DNA from: Flavobacteriales bacterium
GTDB taxonomy: Bacteria; Bacteroidota; Bacteroidia; Flavobacteriales_D; Sanyastnellaceae
Length of the DNA stretch: 64,000 nt
Assembly (NCBI GenBank): GCA_027491075.1
Contig: JAIXWX010000010.1
Coordinates: forward strand, 62,001 to 126,000
Direction: 5' to 3'
Position numbers and translations under genes: made by a program. Shown piece by piece: positions 26,948 to 36,891 of this stretch (positions are counted from its first letter, which is position 1; every line of letters begins with the position of its first letter). A model generated the notes under the pieces. That model worked only from the letters and a program-made list of their open reading frames with translations, was not told where the DNA came from and did not search any database.

Positions 26948-27946
26948 ATGCCTATGCCTAGAGTGCCATATATCAAACCGGCACTCAGTTATGCCGATCA
27001 ACTTCAACAGTTAAAAGATAGGGGGCTTATCATAGAAAGTGAGGCCAAAGCCTTGCATTTACTCGAAAACATCAGCTATTACCGACTTAGTGGCTATTGG
27101 CATCCAATGCTAGCACAACCAAAAACTACTCATAATTTCAAACCTGGTTCAACTTTTAATAATGCGTTTAAGCTCTATTGCTTCGACCGGGAGCTTAGAA
27201 AAGTAATTTTAGGTGAACTTGAGAAAATCGAAGTCGCAATTCGTGCCAAGATGATTTACGAATTGTCCCATAGGCACGGTTCATTTTGGTATACATTACC
27301 CGGAATCTTTACGAACGCAAACAATCATGCAAAGACGCTCCTTAAGATTACCGATGAATTTACACGGAGCGATGAAAAATTCATTTTGGATTTTAAACAA
27401 AAATATCTTGATCCGATGCCTCCTAGTTGGATGATGTTAGAACTGACATCGTTTGGGAGTTTATCTATGTTGTATAAAAATTTATCCGGCACACATGACC
27501 GAAGAGATTTAGCCCACTATTTTGGCCTTGATGACACTACATTTGAATCGTGGCTTCACAGTATAGTTTATGTGCGAAATGTTTGTGCCCATCATTCTAG
27601 GCTGTGGAGCAGGGTGATGCGTATTACTCCTGCGATTCCTGCAAATCCAAGGTACACCTTTCTGAATCACACGATTATCTATGACCCAACAACTGGAAGA
27701 CCCACGAATAATAACAGAACTTATTTCTTGTTGAGCATGCTTATTTATTGGCTTAACATCATCAACCCTAAGCATACGTTTAAAAACAAACTTTTCAGAT
27801 TACTTAAATCCTACCCAATGGTAGACGTCAGGGCTATGGGGTTCCCTTCAAACTGGGAAACAGAACCCATATGGAACTGGCAAAAAGTAATTGATGATGA
27901 AAAATGGTTTAATCGCATTTTAAAGACATTTGGAATCAAAAAGTAA
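26948..27946 (+). CDS. AbiF-type abortive infection protein (Abi_2, HEPN ribonuclease)
   Basis: A 332-residue Abi_2 family protein (PF07751). Family marks are the N-terminal QLQQLKDRGLII, the YYRLSGYWHP block (about 47-56), FDRELRKVILGELEKIEVAIR (about 80-100) and PSWMMLELTSFGSLSMLYKNL. The HEPN active site RxxxxH appears as RNVCAHH near residue 211. Members are toxic RNA-cleaving proteins, related to the HEPN domains of Cas13, held in check until infection. The hairpin RNA candidate ends two bases upstream, and the ATPase gene begins at the very next base after this stop, so RNA, HEPN protein and ATPase may form one system. Confidence 0.9.
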   Translation: MPMPRVPYIKPALSYADQLQQLKDRGLIIESEAKALHLLENISYYRLSGYWHPMLAQPKTTHNFKPGSTFNNAFKLYCFDRELRKVILGELEKIEVAIRAKMIYELSHRHGSFWYTLPGIFTNANNHAKTLLKITDEFTRSDEKFILDFKQKYLDPMPPSWMMLELTSFGSLSMLYKNLSGTHDRRDLAHYFGLDDTTFESWLHSIVYVRNVCAHHSRLWSRVMRITPAIPANPRYTFLNHTIIYDPTTGRPTNNNRTYFLLSMLIYWLNIINPKHTFKNKLFRLLKSYPMVDVRAMGFPSNWETEPIWNWQKVIDDEKWFNRILKTFGIKK

Positions 27947-29695
27947 ATGGCTAAAAAGTACTTACATAGCATAGAGTTGCAAAACTTCAAGGCGTTTCCT
28001 TATAACGCTGAAATAAAATTTAATGGTAGGCATGCTTTAGTTTTTGGTGTTAATGGTAGTGGAAAGTCTTCTATTTTTTGGGCATTATATACAGCATTAC
28101 AGTGTAGTGGTAAGAAACCTAATGAACACAAGAAGTATTTTGAAAAAATTACTCCGCTTTCACAAAGTTTAAGAAATGTATATCAAAAAGACGAAGTTGA
28201 TTCCTTCATTCATTTGAATTTCAAAGAAAAAAACAGCAAGTCCCTAACATCCTTTAAGCTTTCTGAAACGGATGATGATTGTAAAGACCCATTTATTAAA
28301 CAAGTAAATTCATCAAGTGAATTTATTACGCATCGCTTGCTATTGAACTTTAGTAATTTCAGGAACTCTGAACCACTAAATCTCTGGCCATTTTTCTTAC
28401 GTGATATTATCCCATTTGCCCAAAGCAGCACTGGCATTAACCTTCTTGAGCTCTACAATAAAATAATTGATGGATGCAATAACAACGAGAAGATTGCAAC
28501 ACTAAACAAATGGCGTAGCGAATTTAATAACGCACTGGAAGACCTTATAGACCCTTTGAAACTAAAAGGGAGCTCAAGTCTAGTTAGTCAATATTATAAC
28601 ACATATTTAGCGAGAGATGGTGAAAAAGCTGAAATAGGCGTTTATGTCCAAAGTCCCCTTGAAGAGTTTGATAGGAACAGGCAAGTTTCAAAAATCAAGA
28701 TTCACCTAACAGCTACATTTGGTGATGACAAGACGGGATTAATTAATATTGACAAACCGCATATCTTCTTCAATGAAGCAAGGATAAACGCAATTGCATT
28801 GGCAATTCGTTTCGTTTTGATGGAAGTAAGAAAAAAGAACTCTCTAGCAGGCCATGAAGATGATTTGAATCTATTAGTTTTAGATGACTTACTAATAAGC
28901 TTGGATTTGAACAATCGTCTAAAAGTGATTGATTTGGTCATTGATAAGTATTCGGAGGATTATCAAATTATCATTCTAACCCACGAAAAAGGTTTTTATA
29001 ACGAGCTTAAAAGAAAAATACATGACAATATCAGCAAATGGCAGTTGATGGTATTTGAACCAACTCCTATTCATGAAAATCCGAAAATCAGATATGACAG
29101 AAGTGATTTTCTAACAAAAGCAATTGATAACTATAAAAATGGTGATTATGAAGCCTGTGCTTTGTATTTGCGAAAAGAAACAGAATCAATTCTCGGTAAA
29201 TACACTGACCCTGAACTAAAATATATTTGGGCCAATACAAGTTGGACAAGCCTTGGTTCTATGATTGAATCTTTACTTAATAAGTCAGACGAAAGCCAAC
29301 TATTAGGTGATTTACGAAGCCTCCTAAAGAAAATGAAACTTACTAAGGAGGAGTTAGAAGACTTAAAGGGCGATTTAGATACCAATACAAAGTATAATGC
29401 TACACCCCCTATAAAACGTAATCAACTAAAATCTTTCAAGCGAGATTGGCTAAATCTATTTATAAGAATTTTGGAAGAGAAAAACGAATCTTCAGCTGCA
29501 AGAGAAATGGCAGGTAAAATACTAACTATCAAAAACAGGTGTTTGAATCCTGGTGCTCATTTCAACGAATCACCTCTTTTTAAAGAGGAGATTGAAGAAG
29601 CCATTGAAACTGTAATTGAAATCAAAAAAATCATTGCGAACCAGAATGTGAAACTATATGTAAAACGCTGTCAACAGGCAGGGATGAAAATTTAA
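27947..29695 (+). CDS. AAA/ABC-type ATPase, probable partner of the Abi protein
   Basis: A 582-residue P-loop ATPase of the RecF/SMC-like group. Walker A is GVNGSGKSS (about residues 33-41) after a typical SIELQNFKAF opening. NEARINAIALAIRF (about 278-291) stands in the ABC signature place, Walker B is NLLVLDDLLISLD (about 305-317), and the H-loop is IILTHE (about 345-350). The C-terminal 200 residues are helical (LTKAIDNYKNGDYEACALYLRKE...) with no recognised domain. Such ATPases act as sensors in OLD-, septu- and retron-type defence systems. It starts with no gap after the Abi stop, a strong sign of coupling. Its 3' end overlaps the truncated Fic gene on the other strand. Confidence 0.82.
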   Translation: MAKKYLHSIELQNFKAFPYNAEIKFNGRHALVFGVNGSGKSSIFWALYTALQCSGKKPNEHKKYFEKITPLSQSLRNVYQKDEVDSFIHLNFKEKNSKSLTSFKLSETDDDCKDPFIKQVNSSSEFITHRLLLNFSNFRNSEPLNLWPFFLRDIIPFAQSSTGINLLELYNKIIDGCNNNEKIATLNKWRSEFNNALEDLIDPLKLKGSSSLVSQYYNTYLARDGEKAEIGVYVQSPLEEFDRNRQVSKIKIHLTATFGDDKTGLINIDKPHIFFNEARINAIALAIRFVLMEVRKKNSLAGHEDDLNLLVLDDLLISLDLNNRLKVIDLVIDKYSEDYQIIILTHEKGFYNELKRKIHDNISKWQLMVFEPTPIHENPKIRYDRSDFLTKAIDNYKNGDYEACALYLRKETESILGKYTDPELKYIWANTSWTSLGSMIESLLNKSDESQLLGDLRSLLKKMKLTKEELEDLKGDLDTNTKYNATPPIKRNQLKSFKRDWLNLFIRILEEKNESSAAREMAGKILTIKNRCLNPGAHFNESPLFKEEIEEAIETVIEIKKIIANQNVKLYVKRCQQAGMKI

Positions 29696-29845
29696 GTCTG
29701 GAATCATTCTGAAGGCTTCCCATAAACTGAAATGTTCAAATTCATCCAACTCCCCTCGTGTGGAAATGGTGGAAATCAATAACCCTTCCTTCTCCTCTTC
29801 GTCAATAGGGGTTTGACCGTTGAGGTGTTCTAAATTCAATCCCAT
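29654..29845 (-). pseudogene. 5' remnant of mobile mystery protein B (Fic family)
   Basis: The first 37 or so codons (MGLNLEHLNGQTPIDEEEKE... STRGELDEFE) match the N-terminus of mobile mystery protein B, a Fic/DOC-domain protein normally of about 200 residues. Homology stops near 29735; the remaining codons run through unrelated sequence into the end of the ATPase gene. The HPFxxGNGR catalytic motif is absent, so it is inactive. The start overlaps the stop of protein A by about ten bases, as in intact A-B pairs. Confidence 0.82.
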
Positions 29846-30294
29846 AAAATCTTTGGCATTTCTTTTTGAATGATTGCAGCCCTTTCTTTTATGGCTTTTT
29901 CAATGCGCTTTTTTGAATTGCCTTGATCTTCCAATTTCATGGTAGTGGATGTTCGCATCACAATTTGAGATGCTAAGGCGATAGCTCGTTTTTCAATCAA
30001 CGCATCTAACGATCCATCATTTGGTATGAATCCATATACCAATTGCATGTCTAAAGCATGAGCAACTTCCCTTAGTGACTTGATAGTAATTGAACCTTCC
30101 TTCTCTCTTTTTTCAATGTCCATCACGCCTTGTTTAGAGATGTTCAACTTGTTTCCGAGCTGCTGCATAGACATACCAATTGCCAAGCGTATGGCTTTTA
30201 CCCACCCCGTTGGAGGCATCGCTATTTGCTTTAAAGTCGCAAATCCTCTCATTTTGCTGTTAAGTTGTTGCAGTTGAAGTGATTTTGTATTCAT
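29836..30294 (-). CDS. Mobile mystery protein A (HTH regulator)
   Basis: A 152-residue member of the mobile mystery protein A family (TIGR02612). An XRE-type HTH lies at about residues 35-90 (IGMSMQQLGNKLNISKQGVMDIEKREKEG...), preceded by the family opening LQLQQLNSKM and PPTGWVKAIR. The family always travels with protein B, a Fic-domain protein, on mobile elements; A is thought to act as regulator or antitoxin. Here B is reduced to its first codons, so A is an orphan. It has a clear promoter with an overlapping palindrome, which suggests autoregulation. Confidence 0.9.
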   Translation of the reverse strand: MNTKSLQLQQLNSKMRGFATLKQIAMPPTGWVKAIRLAIGMSMQQLGNKLNISKQGVMDIEKREKEGSITIKSLREVAHALDMQLVYGFIPNDGSLDALIEKRAIALASQIVMRTSTTMKLEDQGNSKKRIEKAIKERAAIIQKEMPKILWD

Positions 30295-30325
30295 TAAGTA
30301 AAGCTATTAAGTGACAATCACCCTA

Positions 30326-30356
30326 CAAAAGTAAAGCTATTACTTTATTTTGCAAA
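30326..30356 (-). promoter_or_regulatory. Promoter and operator of mobile mystery protein A
   Basis: On the minus strand TTTG (30353-30356), 19 bases, then TACTTTTG (30326-30333) is a perfect Bacteroidota promoter, placed 32 bases before the start codon. A palindrome AAGTAA-N5-TTACTT overlaps the spacer, and the 13-mer AGTAAAGCTATTA occurs at 30330-30342 and again at 30297-30309, nearer the gene. These are likely sites for autorepression by protein A. Confidence 0.75.
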
Positions 30357-30411
30357 TAAAAAGCAAAGATATAGATTGACAATAGCCACTAGGTTGGTGG
30401 GACAGTCAGAC

Positions 30412-30446
30412 AATAAAAAAATCCCCTAGCCTAGGGCTAGAGGATT
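30412..30446 (-). terminator. Rho-independent terminator of eno
   Basis: On the minus strand AATCCTCTAGCC pairs with GGCTAGGGGATT around a CTA loop, followed by seven T. It lies about 27 bases after the eno stop. Confidence 0.88.
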
Positions 30447-30472
30447 TTAAGTTTTTGACTATTGCGAATGAA

Positions 30473-31792
<1,320 letters not shown>

Positions 31793-32905
31793 TTAGGCAG
31801 TTACTTTCACTGCTTTCATGGCTTCGATAAATTGATCGAAGAGATAACGCGAATCGTGCGGACCAGCGCTTGCTTCCGGATGGTATTGCACCGAGAATAC
31901 AGGCTTGTCTTTTAAACGAATACCGGCGATGGTATTATCGTTGAGATGTATGTGTGTAATGTCAATGTTGGGATTGTTCTTCACGCTGTCGTGTGAGATC
32001 ACAAATCCGTGATTCTGCGAGGTGATTTCGCTCTTTCCTGTGATTAAATTTTTGATCGGATGATTGATGCCGCGGTGTCCATTGAACATTTTTACGGTAG
32101 AAAGTCCTTGACTGAGTCCGATTATTTGGTGTCCGAGACATATTCCAAAACACGGAATTCCCGTGGCGATGATTTCTTTGAAAAGCTGAATTTGTGCAGG
32201 CATGGCTCCTGGATCTCCAGGTCCGTTGCTGAACATCACTCCGTCGGGTTGAAACGCTAAGATGTCGCTTGTACTGGCATCCATCGGGAATACTTTCAAA
32301 TAACAGCCTCTCTCTGCTAAGCAACGCAGGATGTTTTTCTTCACTCCCAGATCGATGACAGCTACTTTGAATGCGGCATTGGTCTGACCGAAGAAGTAGG
32401 CTTCTTGGGTGGCGACTTTGGAAGAAAGTTCTAATCCGTCCATAGAGGGCACTTTAGCGAGTTGTGCGCGCAGTCCTTCTATGTTTTCTGTATCGGTAGA
32501 GATAATGCAATTTTGGGCACCGCTTTGGCGAATATGACGCACGAGCGCACGGGTATCGATGTCACAAATTCCCACTACGTGGTCTCGAATGAGATAATCT
32601 TGAAGGGTACCAGCCCCGCCAATGCGGCTTGCTATGTCCGAAAACTTTTTGATGATGATTCCCGAAACCTTGCAGGATTCGCTTTCAATCTCCTCACTGT
32701 GTACGCCATAGTTGCCGATATGGGCAGTAGCCATGACCAATACTTGTCCGTAGTAGGATGGGTCGGTGAATACTTCTTGATAGCCCGTCATTGCGGTGTT
32801 GAAGGCGATTTCGCCTGTGGTCGTACCAACGGCTCCGCATGATTTACCGTGGAATACAGTACCGTCTTGAAGGATCAATACTGCGGGTTGAATAGTTCGA
32901 ATCAT
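31793..32905 (-). CDS. carA: Carbamoyl-phosphate synthase small subunit
   Basis: A 370-residue glutaminase subunit that frees ammonia from glutamine and passes it to CarB for carbamoyl phosphate synthesis (arginine and pyrimidine pathways). The N-terminal CPSase domain has GEIAFNTAMTGYQEVFTDPSY; the class I amidotransferase domain has the nucleophile in CFGICLGHQI (about 263-272) and the His-Glu pair in QYHPEASAGP (about 344-353). carB is not in the window. Gene order rplQ...carA-eno is typical of Flavobacteriales. Confidence 0.97.
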   Translation of the reverse strand: MIRTIQPAVLILQDGTVFHGKSCGAVGTTTGEIAFNTAMTGYQEVFTDPSYYGQVLVMATAHIGNYGVHSEEIESESCKVSGIIIKKFSDIASRIGGAGTLQDYLIRDHVVGICDIDTRALVRHIRQSGAQNCIISTDTENIEGLRAQLAKVPSMDGLELSSKVATQEAYFFGQTNAAFKVAVIDLGVKKNILRCLAERGCYLKVFPMDASTSDILAFQPDGVMFSNGPGDPGAMPAQIQLFKEIIATGIPCFGICLGHQIIGLSQGLSTVKMFNGHRGINHPIKNLITGKSEITSQNHGFVISHDSVKNNPNIDITHIHLNDNTIAGIRLKDKPVFSVQYHPEASAGPHDSRYLFDQFIEAMKAVKVTA

Positions 32906-32913
32906 TTGGGGGA

Positions 32914-32921
32914 CGAAGATA
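32914..32921 (-). promoter_or_regulatory. Weak -7 element of carA
   Basis: TATCTTCG on the minus strand is one base off TAnnTTTG and lies 9 bases before the start, so any leader would be very short. Low-complexity repeats reach almost to this point, and no -33 element is seen. Confidence 0.35.
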
Positions 32922-32934
32922 GGACGAGAAATTG

Positions 32935-33065
32935 GAATTTAGAATTTGGAGATTAGAAATTAGAGATTAGAGTTTAGAATTTAGAGTTTAGAATTTAGAG
33001 TTTAGAATTTAGAGATTGGAGTTTAGAGATTGGAATTTAGAGTTTGGAGTTTGGAGTTTGGAGTT
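32935..33065. repeat. Low-complexity array, left arm (TTTAGAGTTTAGAA type)
   Basis: About 130 bp of repeated GAATTTAGAGTTTA, GGAGATTAGAAATTAGA and GGAGTTT units between carA and the four-helix-bundle gene. It is the reverse complement in type of the array at 33489-33640. Confidence 0.9.
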
Positions 33066-33416
33066 CTATTTTGTGTTTTTTGCTATCAGGCCTCGGAGTA
33101 GTTTGCTAATAAGTTCTAGAAGTTCATTTATCTCTGCGAAAGGTGGAGTCGGAGCTGTAGTGAATAAATGCAGCATATCTAATAGAGCTTCTACTTCTCG
33201 AAGGGAGCCGTTAGCCATGACAAAGAAATGCTTTTGGTCTTTAGCAGTAGATCGTCCAGATCCTTCAGCTATGTTTAAAGCCACACTTAATGCCGCTCTG
33301 CCAAGTTGATCCTTAAAGTAAAGAGGCAAGCTTCCTCCATTATTTTTTATAATGGACAGGCATTGCATGTTTAGTTCTTTAGCTTTTTGATACGCTACTA
33401 GGTTTTTGAAATGCAT
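33066..33416 (-). CDS. Four-helix-bundle protein (S23/TIGR02436 family)
   Basis: A 116-residue four-helix-bundle protein with the family core FKDQLGRAALSVALNIAEGSGR (residues about 34-55) and the N-terminal FKNLVAYQKAKEL. Relatives are encoded in intervening sequences of 23S rRNA genes and beside diversity-generating retroelements, and many stand alone in Bacteroidota; no biochemical role is settled. Here the gene sits between two long inverted low-complexity arrays that separate it from carA and from the DUF1761 gene, so the whole block looks like an inserted unit. Confidence 0.9.
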   Translation of the reverse strand: MHFKNLVAYQKAKELNMQCLSIIKNNGGSLPLYFKDQLGRAALSVALNIAEGSGRSTAKDQKHFFVMANGSLREVEALLDMLHLFTTAPTPPFAEINELLELISKLLRGLIAKNTK

Positions 33417-33488
33417 AGCATCAAAATTAACCCGGCATCTTCAAAAACGTCTCTTATAAATTATTCGAGTCATTCGAATAAAATATTC

Positions 33489-33640
33489 CCCCATCTCCAA
33501 TCTCTAAACTCTAAACTCCAAATTCTAAACTCCAAACTCTAAACTCCAATCTCTAAATTCTAAACTCTAATTTCTAAACTCTAAATTCTAAACTCTAATT
33601 TCTAAACTCTAAATTCTAAATTCTAATCTCTAGACTCCAG
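33489..33640. repeat. Low-complexity array, right arm (CTAAACTCTAAATT type)
   Basis: About 150 bp of CTAAACTCC, CCAATCTCTAAA and TTCTAAACTCTAA units. Inverted in type relative to 32935-33065 and the same type, same orientation, as 6085-6210. The remaining 70 bp of the gap (33417-33488) shows nothing recognisable. Confidence 0.9.
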
Positions 33641-33646
33641 ACTCAT

Positions 33647-34141
33647 TTATTTCCACCCGCAAATAATCCCCCCCATAATCATCAACGTAATGCACCAGTA
33701 TCCTGTGTGGATGGCGATGTATTTGAAGGATTTTCTTTCGAAGATAGCGTTGAGGCCGAGGATTGGGAGCGCGAGGAAGAGGCCGAAGAAGAAACCGTGG
33801 AAGGCGCCGTGTTTGAAAGTGCGGAAATTGTTGCCGTACTTGACCATGAAGTCTTTGAGGTAAACATCAACTGGGGAATTGTCAACTCCGTAACCGGGTT
33901 CGCCCATGAGTGTTGATTGAATGTGATTTTGGTGGATTACCAAATAAGGCGTTATGAATGCGAGGAGGAAGCTCAGGATAAAAGAGAAGATGAGGATTTT
34001 GATGAAACTGCCTTTTTTGAGGTCCTCTTCGGTGAGTCCGGCTGCTGCTTGCCATTGTTTGCCGAAAACTTTATTGCTGTACCAAATGAAGCCAATGAGG
34101 GTGGGCACGAGGGCCGCGACGAGGATTGCAATGAAATTCAT
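33647..34141 (-). CDS. DUF1761 membrane protein
   Basis: A 164-residue inner-membrane protein with about four hydrophobic segments. It opens with ILVAALVPTLIGFIWYS, followed by a KQW motif as in DUF1761 proteins, and has the later block FKHGAFHGFFFGLFLALPIL. Function unknown. It lies between the ribosomal superoperon terminator and the array, on the same strand as its neighbours. Confidence 0.85.
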   Translation of the reverse strand: MNFIAILVAALVPTLIGFIWYSNKVFGKQWQAAAGLTEEDLKKGSFIKILIFSFILSFLLAFITPYLVIHQNHIQSTLMGEPGYGVDNSPVDVYLKDFMVKYGNNFRTFKHGAFHGFFFGLFLALPILGLNAIFERKSFKYIAIHTGYWCITLMIMGGIICGWK

Positions 34142-34176
34142 AATGTTAGTGGTTTAGTGATGCCCAAACATAAACA

Positions 34177-34210
34177 AAAAAACCGCTTCCTTTGAGGGGA
34201 AACGGTTTTT
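34177..34210 (-). terminator. Terminator of the ribosomal superoperon
   Basis: On the minus strand AAACCGTTTCC pairs with GGAAGCGGTTT around a short loop, followed by T's. It lies just after the rplQ stop and closes a transcript that begins upstream of rpsL. Confidence 0.85.
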
Positions 34211-34232
34211 CATATCTTGAGATGGGTGATGC

Positions 34233-34784
34233 TTATTCAGCAGATCCTTCGTCGGTCTTCTTCTTGGTAGCGCGCTTTGCTTTTGGCTTTGCTTCTACTT
34301 CTGGAGTTGCTTCTGAAGAAGTTTCAGTTGCTGCAGCTTCTACAGTTCCTTCCTCTTTCTTCTTTGCACCACCGCGACGTGTGCGCTTCTTAGCAGATGC
34401 CTTTTCAGCCTCCTTGCCATAGATGGTATTGAAGTCAACCAATTCGATAAGACAAGTTTCAGCGCTATCTCCAGGGCGGTATCCAGTGCGGATGATACGC
34501 GTGTATCCTCCTGGTCTGTCATTCACCTTTGGAGCCACTTCTCTGAAGAGCTCAGTTACCGCGTATTTGTCCTTCAAGTAGCTGAATACAGTACGGCGGT
34601 TGTGAGTGCTATCCGTCTTTGATTTTGTAATCAATGGTTCGATGTACTTTCTCAACGCTTTTGCTTTCGCCAAAGTGGTGTTGATGCGCTTGTGCTCGAT
34701 CAAAGAGCAAGCGAGGTTCGACAAGAGAGCCTGACGGTGTTCAGCTCTTCTTCCTAAGTGGTTTATTGTTCTACCGTGTCTCAT
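34233..34784 (-). CDS. rplQ: Ribosomal protein L17
   Basis: A 183-residue L17. Residues 1-120 are the conserved core ([20 protein letters not shown]..., [20 protein letters not shown]). The last 55 residues are an Ala/Lys/Glu/Thr-rich tail, longer than in E. coli but usual in Bacteroidota. Last gene of the superoperon, 42 bases after rpoA. Confidence 0.98.
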   Translation of the reverse strand: MRHGRTINHLGRRAEHRQALLSNLACSLIEHKRINTTLAKAKALRKYIEPLITKSKTDSTHNRRTVFSYLKDKYAVTELFREVAPKVNDRPGGYTRIIRTGYRPGDSAETCLIELVDFNTIYGKEAEKASAKKRTRRGGAKKKEEGTVEAAATETSSEATPEVEAKPKAKRATKKKTDEGSAE

Positions 34785-34826
34785 TTTCGTGTTCTGCTAC
34801 AATCCCGTTTATGTGGGGATTAAAAA

Positions 34827-35819
34827 TTAATCTCTGTCAAGTTTGTATTTAGCAACCTGCATTCCGAACTGCAAGCCTTTACCTTCCACGAGTTCTTCCA
34901 ATTCAGTAAGTGATTTTTTACCGAAGTTTCTGAACTTCAACAAGTCGTTCTTATTGAAAGAAACGAGGTCACCGAGTGTTTCGATATCTGCAGCTTTCAA
35001 GCAATTCAAAGCTCTCACGCTGAGGTCCATGTCCACCAACTTGGTCTTGAGAAGTTGTCTCATGTGCAAGCTGCTCTCATCGAACTCTTCTACTTCCTTC
35101 TTCGCTTCCGTTTCGAGAGTGATTCTCTCGTCACTGAATAGCATGAAGTGGTGGATGAGGATTTTGGCAGCCTCTTGAAGGGCATTTTTAGGAGAAATCG
35201 ATCCATCTCCTTGGATTTCGAGGATAAGTTTCTCGTAGTCCGTTTTCTGTTCAACGCGGTAGTTCTCCACGCTGTACTTCACGTTTCGGATCGGAGTGAA
35301 AACCGAGTCGATGAAGATAGTACCTACAGGAGCGCTGCTGGTTCTGTTCTCTTCAGCTGGACGATATCCACGACCTTTTCCGATGGTCATATCGATTTTG
35401 ATCTTCACTTTGGGATCCATGTTGCAGATCACCAAATCAGGGTTCAATACTTGAAATGCAGTAGTGAAGTTGCTGATATCACCAGCTTTGAATTGGTCTT
35501 GGCCAGTGATATTGATAACTACTTTTTCGTAGTCAGTATTTTCGATTTGTCTTTTGAAACGCGCTTGTTTCAAGTTCAAAACGATTTCGGTCACATCTTC
35601 CACCACCCCTTTGATAGTGCTGAATTCATGGTCCACACCTTCGATGCGGATAGACGTGATGGCAAAGCCCTCGAGGGAAGAAAGAAGAATTCTTCTGAGC
35701 GCGTTACCTACAGTGATTCCAAAGCCCGGTTCTAGTGGGCGGAATTCGAACGACCCTGTGAAGTCGTTGCTTTCCAGCATCACGACCTTATCCGGTTTAA
35801 CGAAATCTAGAATAGCCAT
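34827..35819 (-). CDS. rpoA: RNA polymerase alpha subunit
   Basis: A 330-residue alpha subunit. The N-terminal domain (1-230), with [20 protein letters not shown], dimerises and starts polymerase assembly. The C-terminal domain (about 255-325), with [20 protein letters not shown] and [18 protein letters not shown], contacts upstream promoter DNA and activators. Lies between rpsD and rplQ as in other bacteria. Confidence 0.98.
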   Translation of the reverse strand: MAILDFVKPDKVVMLESNDFTGSFEFRPLEPGFGITVGNALRRILLSSLEGFAITSIRIEGVDHEFSTIKGVVEDVTEIVLNLKQARFKRQIENTDYEKVVINITGQDQFKAGDISNFTTAFQVLNPDLVICNMDPKVKIKIDMTIGKGRGYRPAEENRTSSAPVGTIFIDSVFTPIRNVKYSVENYRVEQKTDYEKLILEIQGDGSISPKNALQEAAKILIHHFMLFSDERITLETEAKKEVEEFDESSLHMRQLLKTKLVDMDLSVRALNCLKAADIETLGDLVSFNKNDLLKFRNFGKKSLTELEELVEGKGLQFGMQVAKYKLDRD

Positions 35820-35845
35820 TGAATGGTTTATGTGTTTTTTATTTA

Positions 35846-36448
35846 TTACTTAGAGTACAACTCGACGATCAACTGTTCCTTGATGTTTTCAGGGATCTGA
35901 ACACGCTCAGGATAGTTGATAAAGATTCCTTGCTTATCGCTATCGTTCCAATCCAACCAGTCGAACTTCTTGCGGTTTGCAAGCGCGAGCGTGATGGTAG
36001 GGAGTGATTTGCTTCTTTCGCGCACGGCGATACGATCGCCTGGGCGTAATTGGTAAGAAGGGATATTTACAACGTTACCATTCACCGTGATGTGGCTGTG
36101 GCTTACGAGCTGACGAGCAGACATTCTAGAAGGGGCTACACCTAGGCGGAAAACGGTGTTATCCAGGCGAGCTTCGCAGAGCGCCAATAGGATTTCACCA
36201 GTAACACCTGGACGAGCAGAAGCCTTTTTGTAAAGGTTCGAGAATTGTCTTTCAAGAATACCGTATGTGTATTTTGCTTTTTGCTTTTCAGCAAGCTGAG
36301 TCGCGTATTCTGATTGCTTCGCGCGCTTCTTGTTTGGACCGTGTTGTCCGGGAGGATAATTGCGTTTCTCCAATCCTTTGTCAGGACCGTAGATTGCTTC
36401 ACGGAATTTGCGGGCGATTTTTGTTTTTGGACCTGTATACCTAGCCAT
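35846..36448 (-). CDS. rpsD: Ribosomal protein S4
   Basis: A 200-residue primary 16S-binding protein of the 30S subunit. The S4 RNA-binding domain is visible from about residue 92 ([14 protein letters not shown]...[15 protein letters not shown]). The N-terminus lacks the four-cysteine zinc cluster of some S4 proteins. In E. coli S4 represses its own operon; no such site can be confirmed here. Confidence 0.98.
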   Translation of the reverse strand: MARYTGPKTKIARKFREAIYGPDKGLEKRNYPPGQHGPNKKRAKQSEYATQLAEKQKAKYTYGILERQFSNLYKKASARPGVTGEILLALCEARLDNTVFRLGVAPSRMSARQLVSHSHITVNGNVVNIPSYQLRPGDRIAVRERSKSLPTITLALANRKKFDWLDWNDSDKQGIFINYPERVQIPENIKEQLIVELYSK

Positions 36449-36479
36449 TTTCTATTTGAATGGTTGTGAGTTGTGCTTA

Positions 36480-36866
36480 TTAGATTCTTCTTGCTTTCGG
36501 TGGACGGCAACCATTGTGAGGAAGTGGAGTGGTATCGACAATTTCTGTCACTTCTACACCAGTGCTGTGGATGGTACGGATTGCAGATTCACGACCTGCA
36601 CCAGGACCCTTCACGAAAACTTTTACTTTGCGGAGGCCGAGTTCGTAAGCTTCCTTTGTTGCTTGTTCAGCGGCAAGCTGAGCAGCGTAGGGAGTGTTCT
36701 TCTTCGAACCGCGGAATCCCATCTTACCAGCAGAAGACCAAGAGATAACTTGTCCGCTGTTGTTGGTAAGGCTGATGATGATGTTGTTGAATGTAGATTG
36801 CACGTGTGCTTGACCTACTGCTTCTACAAGTACATTCTTCTTTTTCTTCTTTTCTACTTTAGCCAT
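36480..36866 (-). CDS. rpsK: Ribosomal protein S11
   Basis: A 128-residue platform protein of the 30S subunit near the E site mRNA path. Contains [19 protein letters not shown] and the C-terminal [15 protein letters not shown], the hallmark of S11. Confidence 0.98.
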   Translation of the reverse strand: MAKVEKKKKKNVLVEAVGQAHVQSTFNNIIISLTNNSGQVISWSSAGKMGFRGSKKNTPYAAQLAAEQATKEAYELGLRKVKVFVKGPGAGRESAIRTIHSTGVEVTEIVDTTPLPHNGCRPPKARRI

Positions 36867-36891
36867 GTCTTTTGTGCTTAGCAGCTATTTA

